The translations under genes were made by a program, and so were the position numbers. A model generated the notes under the pieces. The model was given only the letters and a program-made list of their open reading frames with translations. It was not told the DNA's origin and did not search any database. Positions 62,091-64,000 of a stretch of 64,000 nucleotides of DNA are shown piece by piece. This stretch comes from Afifella pfennigii DSM 17143 (lineage in GTDB: Bacteria; Pseudomonadota; Alphaproteobacteria; Rhizobiales; Afifellaceae): contig NZ_JHZK01000001.1 in the NCBI RefSeq assembly GCF_000688515.1, positions 1 to 64,000 on the forward strand, written 5' to 3'. How positions within the stretch are numbered: the stretch's first letter is position 1; each line of letters begins with the position of its first letter.

Positions 62091-62828
62091 TCAGATCATC
62101 GCCATGCCGCCATTCACGTGCAGCGTCTGTCCGGTGATGTAGCTGGCCTCCTCGCTCGCCAGGAAAACCGCCGTGGCGGCGATATCGTCCCCTCCGCCGA
62201 GCCGGCCTGCCGGGATCGCCGCCAGAATGCCCTCGCGCTGCTTCTCGCTGAGTGCGTCCGTCATGGCGCTGGTGATGAAGCCCGGCGCCACGCAATTGAC
62301 CGTGATGCCGCGGCTGGCGACTTCCTGCGCCAGGGCCTTCGACATGCCGATCAGGCCGGCCTTGGAAGCGGCGTAATTCGCCTGGCCGGCATTGCCGGTC
62401 ACGCCGACGACGGAGGTGATGTTGAGGATGCGGCCGTTGCGCTGGCGCATCATGCCCTTCAGCGCCGCGCGCGACAGGCGGAACGCCGCTTCCAGGTTCA
62501 CCTTGATGACGATCTCCCAATCGGCGTCCTTCATGCGCATGGCGAGCCCGTCGCGCGTCAGGCCGGCATTGTTGACGAGGATGTCCAGCCCGCCCATTGC
62601 CTCCTCCGCGCGCCCCACGAGAGCGTCGACGGCTGCCGAATCGGCAAGATCGGCGACAAGCACATGCGTCCTTTCGCCGAGTTCGCCCGCCAGCTTGGAG
62701 AGCGCCTCTTCGCGCGTGCCGGAGAGGGCGACGACTGCACCCTGGGCGTGCATGGCGCGCGCGATCGCCCCGCCGATGCCACCGCTGGCTCCGGTCACGA
62801 GCGCGCGCTTTCCTTCAAGGCTGAACAT
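62091..62828 (-). CDS. fabG: 3-oxoacyl-ACP reductase
   Basis: FabG reduces 3-oxoacyl-ACP with NADPH. The 245-residue SDR protein has the Rossmann motif [32 protein letters not shown], catalytic Ser and Tyr-x3-Lys in [12 protein letters not shown] and ANYAASKAG, and the C-terminal [13 protein letters not shown]. It follows fabD after a 15-base gap in the conserved fabD-fabG-acpP-fabF order. Confidence 0.98.
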   Translation of the reverse strand: MFSLEGKRALVTGASGGIGGAIARAMHAQGAVVALSGTREEALSKLAGELGERTHVLVADLADSAAVDALVGRAEEAMGGLDILVNNAGLTRDGLAMRMKDADWEIVIKVNLEAAFRLSRAALKGMMRQRNGRILNITSVVGVTGNAGQANYAASKAGLIGMSKALAQEVASRGITVNCVAPGFITSAMTDALSEKQREGILAAIPAGRLGGGDDIAATAVFLASEEASYITGQTLHVNGGMAMI

Positions 62829-62843
62829 CGTCTCTCCCTTTTC

Positions 62844-63797
62844 CTACTGCTTGGCGGCGGCGATGGCTTCGGCCGCCTTCACTACCTCTTCGGGCGTTCC
62901 GACGGCGAGCGTCGTCATTTGCGGGGCAATGCGCCGCACGAGGCCGGAAAGCACCCTGCCCGCCCCGATCTCGGCCATCGTGCCGACGTCGTTACCGGCC
63001 ATCCATTCCACCGATTCCCGCCAGCGCACCATCCCCGTCACCTGCTCCACCAAACGTCGACGGATCTGCGCCACCTCGCTGATCGGGCTGGCGGTGACAT
63101 TGGCGATGAGCGGCACGGCCGGCGCCTCGATCTCCACGGCCGCGAGCGCATCGGCCATCCGCTCCGCCGCCGGGCGCATCAGCGAGCAATGGAAAGGCGC
63201 GGAAACCGGCAACAGCATCGCGCGCTTGGCGCCGCGTGCCTTGGCCACGTCGACCGCCCGCTCCACGGCGCGCTTGGCGCCGGAGACGACCACCTGCCCC
63301 GGCGCGTTGTCGTTCGCCGCCTCGCAGGTATCGCCCTGACTGGCCTTGTCCGCCACCTCGCGCACGGTTTCCACGTCGAGGCCGAGAATCGCCGCCATCG
63401 CCCCCTCGCCGACCGGCACTGCCTGCTGCATCGCCTCGCCGCGGATACGCAGGAGCCGTGCCGAATCGCCGATGGAAAGGCTGCCGGCCGCCGCCAGCGC
63501 GGAATATTCGCCGAGCGAATGCCCGGCGACATAATCGGCATGCTCGCGCACCGAAATGCCGTATTTCTCAAGAGCGCGCAGCGCCGCCATGGAAACCGCC
63601 ATCAGCGCCGGCTGGGCGTTGCGGGTCAGCGTCAGCGCGTCCTCCGGCCCCTCGAAAATCGTCTTGGACAGGGCCTCGCCGAGCGCGTCGTCCACTTCCT
63701 CGAAGACGGAGCGGGACTCAGCATAGGCCTCGGCCAGGGCCTTGCCCATGCCGACCACCTGCGAGCCTTGCCCCGGAAAGGCGAAGACAATGGCCAT
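62844..63797 (-). CDS. fabD: Malonyl-CoA:ACP transacylase
   Basis: FabD loads malonyl groups on acyl carrier protein. The 317-residue protein has VFAFPGQGSQVVGMGKALAE, the nucleophile serine in VAGHSLGEYSALAAAG, the arginine region LRIRGEAMQQAVP, and the catalytic histidine in LPVSAPFHCSLMRPAAE. It is the first gene of the fab operon. The 200 bases beyond it to the window edge contain no gene; TTGACA on the minus strand (63912-63907) is a possible promoter element without a good -10. Confidence 0.98.
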   Translation of the reverse strand: MAIVFAFPGQGSQVVGMGKALAEAYAESRSVFEEVDDALGEALSKTIFEGPEDALTLTRNAQPALMAVSMAALRALEKYGISVREHADYVAGHSLGEYSALAAAGSLSIGDSARLLRIRGEAMQQAVPVGEGAMAAILGLDVETVREVADKASQGDTCEAANDNAPGQVVVSGAKRAVERAVDVAKARGAKRAMLLPVSAPFHCSLMRPAAERMADALAAVEIEAPAVPLIANVTASPISEVAQIRRRLVEQVTGMVRWRESVEWMAGNDVGTMAEIGAGRVLSGLVRRIAPQMTTLAVGTPEEVVKAAEAIAAAKQ

Positions 63798-64000
63798 GGG
63801 CTCTCCTTGTCGTCAGGTTCTATGGCGCGGTGAAGGCGCCGTGACGGCCGGCGGCGTGCCGACCGTTGAGAAAATCGCGCGCGGAGTGATCATGCCCGCG
63901 CTTGAGTGTCAAGGCGCAGCGACGCGGCCATAACGCCGCCGCGCGCCGGGGCGTGCCCGCCAAGCCATCTTGAGCGCTCTGTGGCCTCAGTCGCCGTCGT

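Noticed and set aside
63798-64000. Possible fabD promoter at the right edge
   Set aside because: TTGACA is present on the minus strand but no acceptable -10 lies at 16-18 bases, so it was not listed as a promoter.

Overview
The window is GC-rich DNA from an alphaproteobacterium, most probably a member of the Rhizobiales/Hyphomicrobiales. The call rests on gene order: lptF-lptG-lptD-surA-pdxA-rsmA facing gmk-yicC-mltG-fabF-acpP-fabG-fabD, an ArsR-methyltransferase fusion overlapping metF, and opgGH. No rRNA, tRNA or CRISPR array was seen. The genus cannot be fixed from the sequence.

Layout. 1-235 is the cut 5' end of an IS4-type transposase. 620-2490 is a one-carbon/methionine pair (ArsR-type SAM-binding regulator plus metF), followed by a repeat-rich spacer with a 27-codon membrane ORF. 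3087-12209 holds a small membrane protein, a PLP decarboxylase, a CBS/CNNM protein, a three-gene ABC importer, a secreted protein, a lytic transglycosylase and an old yellow enzyme. 12399-15371 carries an MBL-fold protein, a first restriction-modification (R-M) pair (MT-A70 methylase and BglII/BstYI-like nuclease) and a small membrane protein. 15417-30362 is envelope and stress housekeeping: ettA, opgGH, kdsD, a SulP transporter, a GGDEF-EAL protein, a nitronate monooxygenase, katA/oxyR and ndk. 30536-32239 is a second R-M pair. 32456-41333 holds metY, a GNAT protein, a CoA-binding protein, an enoyl-CoA hydratase, a thioesterase, rplM-rpsI, agmatinase, DDAH and an ABC-F ATPase. 45909-47841 is a CYTH/CHAD polyphosphate pair and holC. 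From 47874 to the end lie pepA, the LPS-export/biogenesis operon and the fatty-acid-synthesis operon.

The most notable system is at 41845-45718: a decaheme c-type cytochrome, an MtrB/PioB-type outer-membrane barrel and a Tat-exported high-potential iron-sulfur protein, in the order of the phototrophic iron oxidation operon pioABC. It has a strong terminator and an unusually AT-rich, palindrome-bearing upstream region of about 500 bp. Together the three proteins should carry electrons from outside the cell, through the outer membrane, to a periplasmic carrier. The decaheme protein is compact (340 residues) and looks more like MtrA than like the longer PioA remembered from Rhodopseudomonas palustris. 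Both gaps between the genes hold strong hairpins.

The two R-M systems are unrelated in family but share an arrangement: nuclease and methylase genes converge and overlap at their 3' ends. The second methylase has an N-terminal winged-helix-like region, and a perfect 20-bp palindrome overlaps its predicted promoter, which suggests self-regulation.
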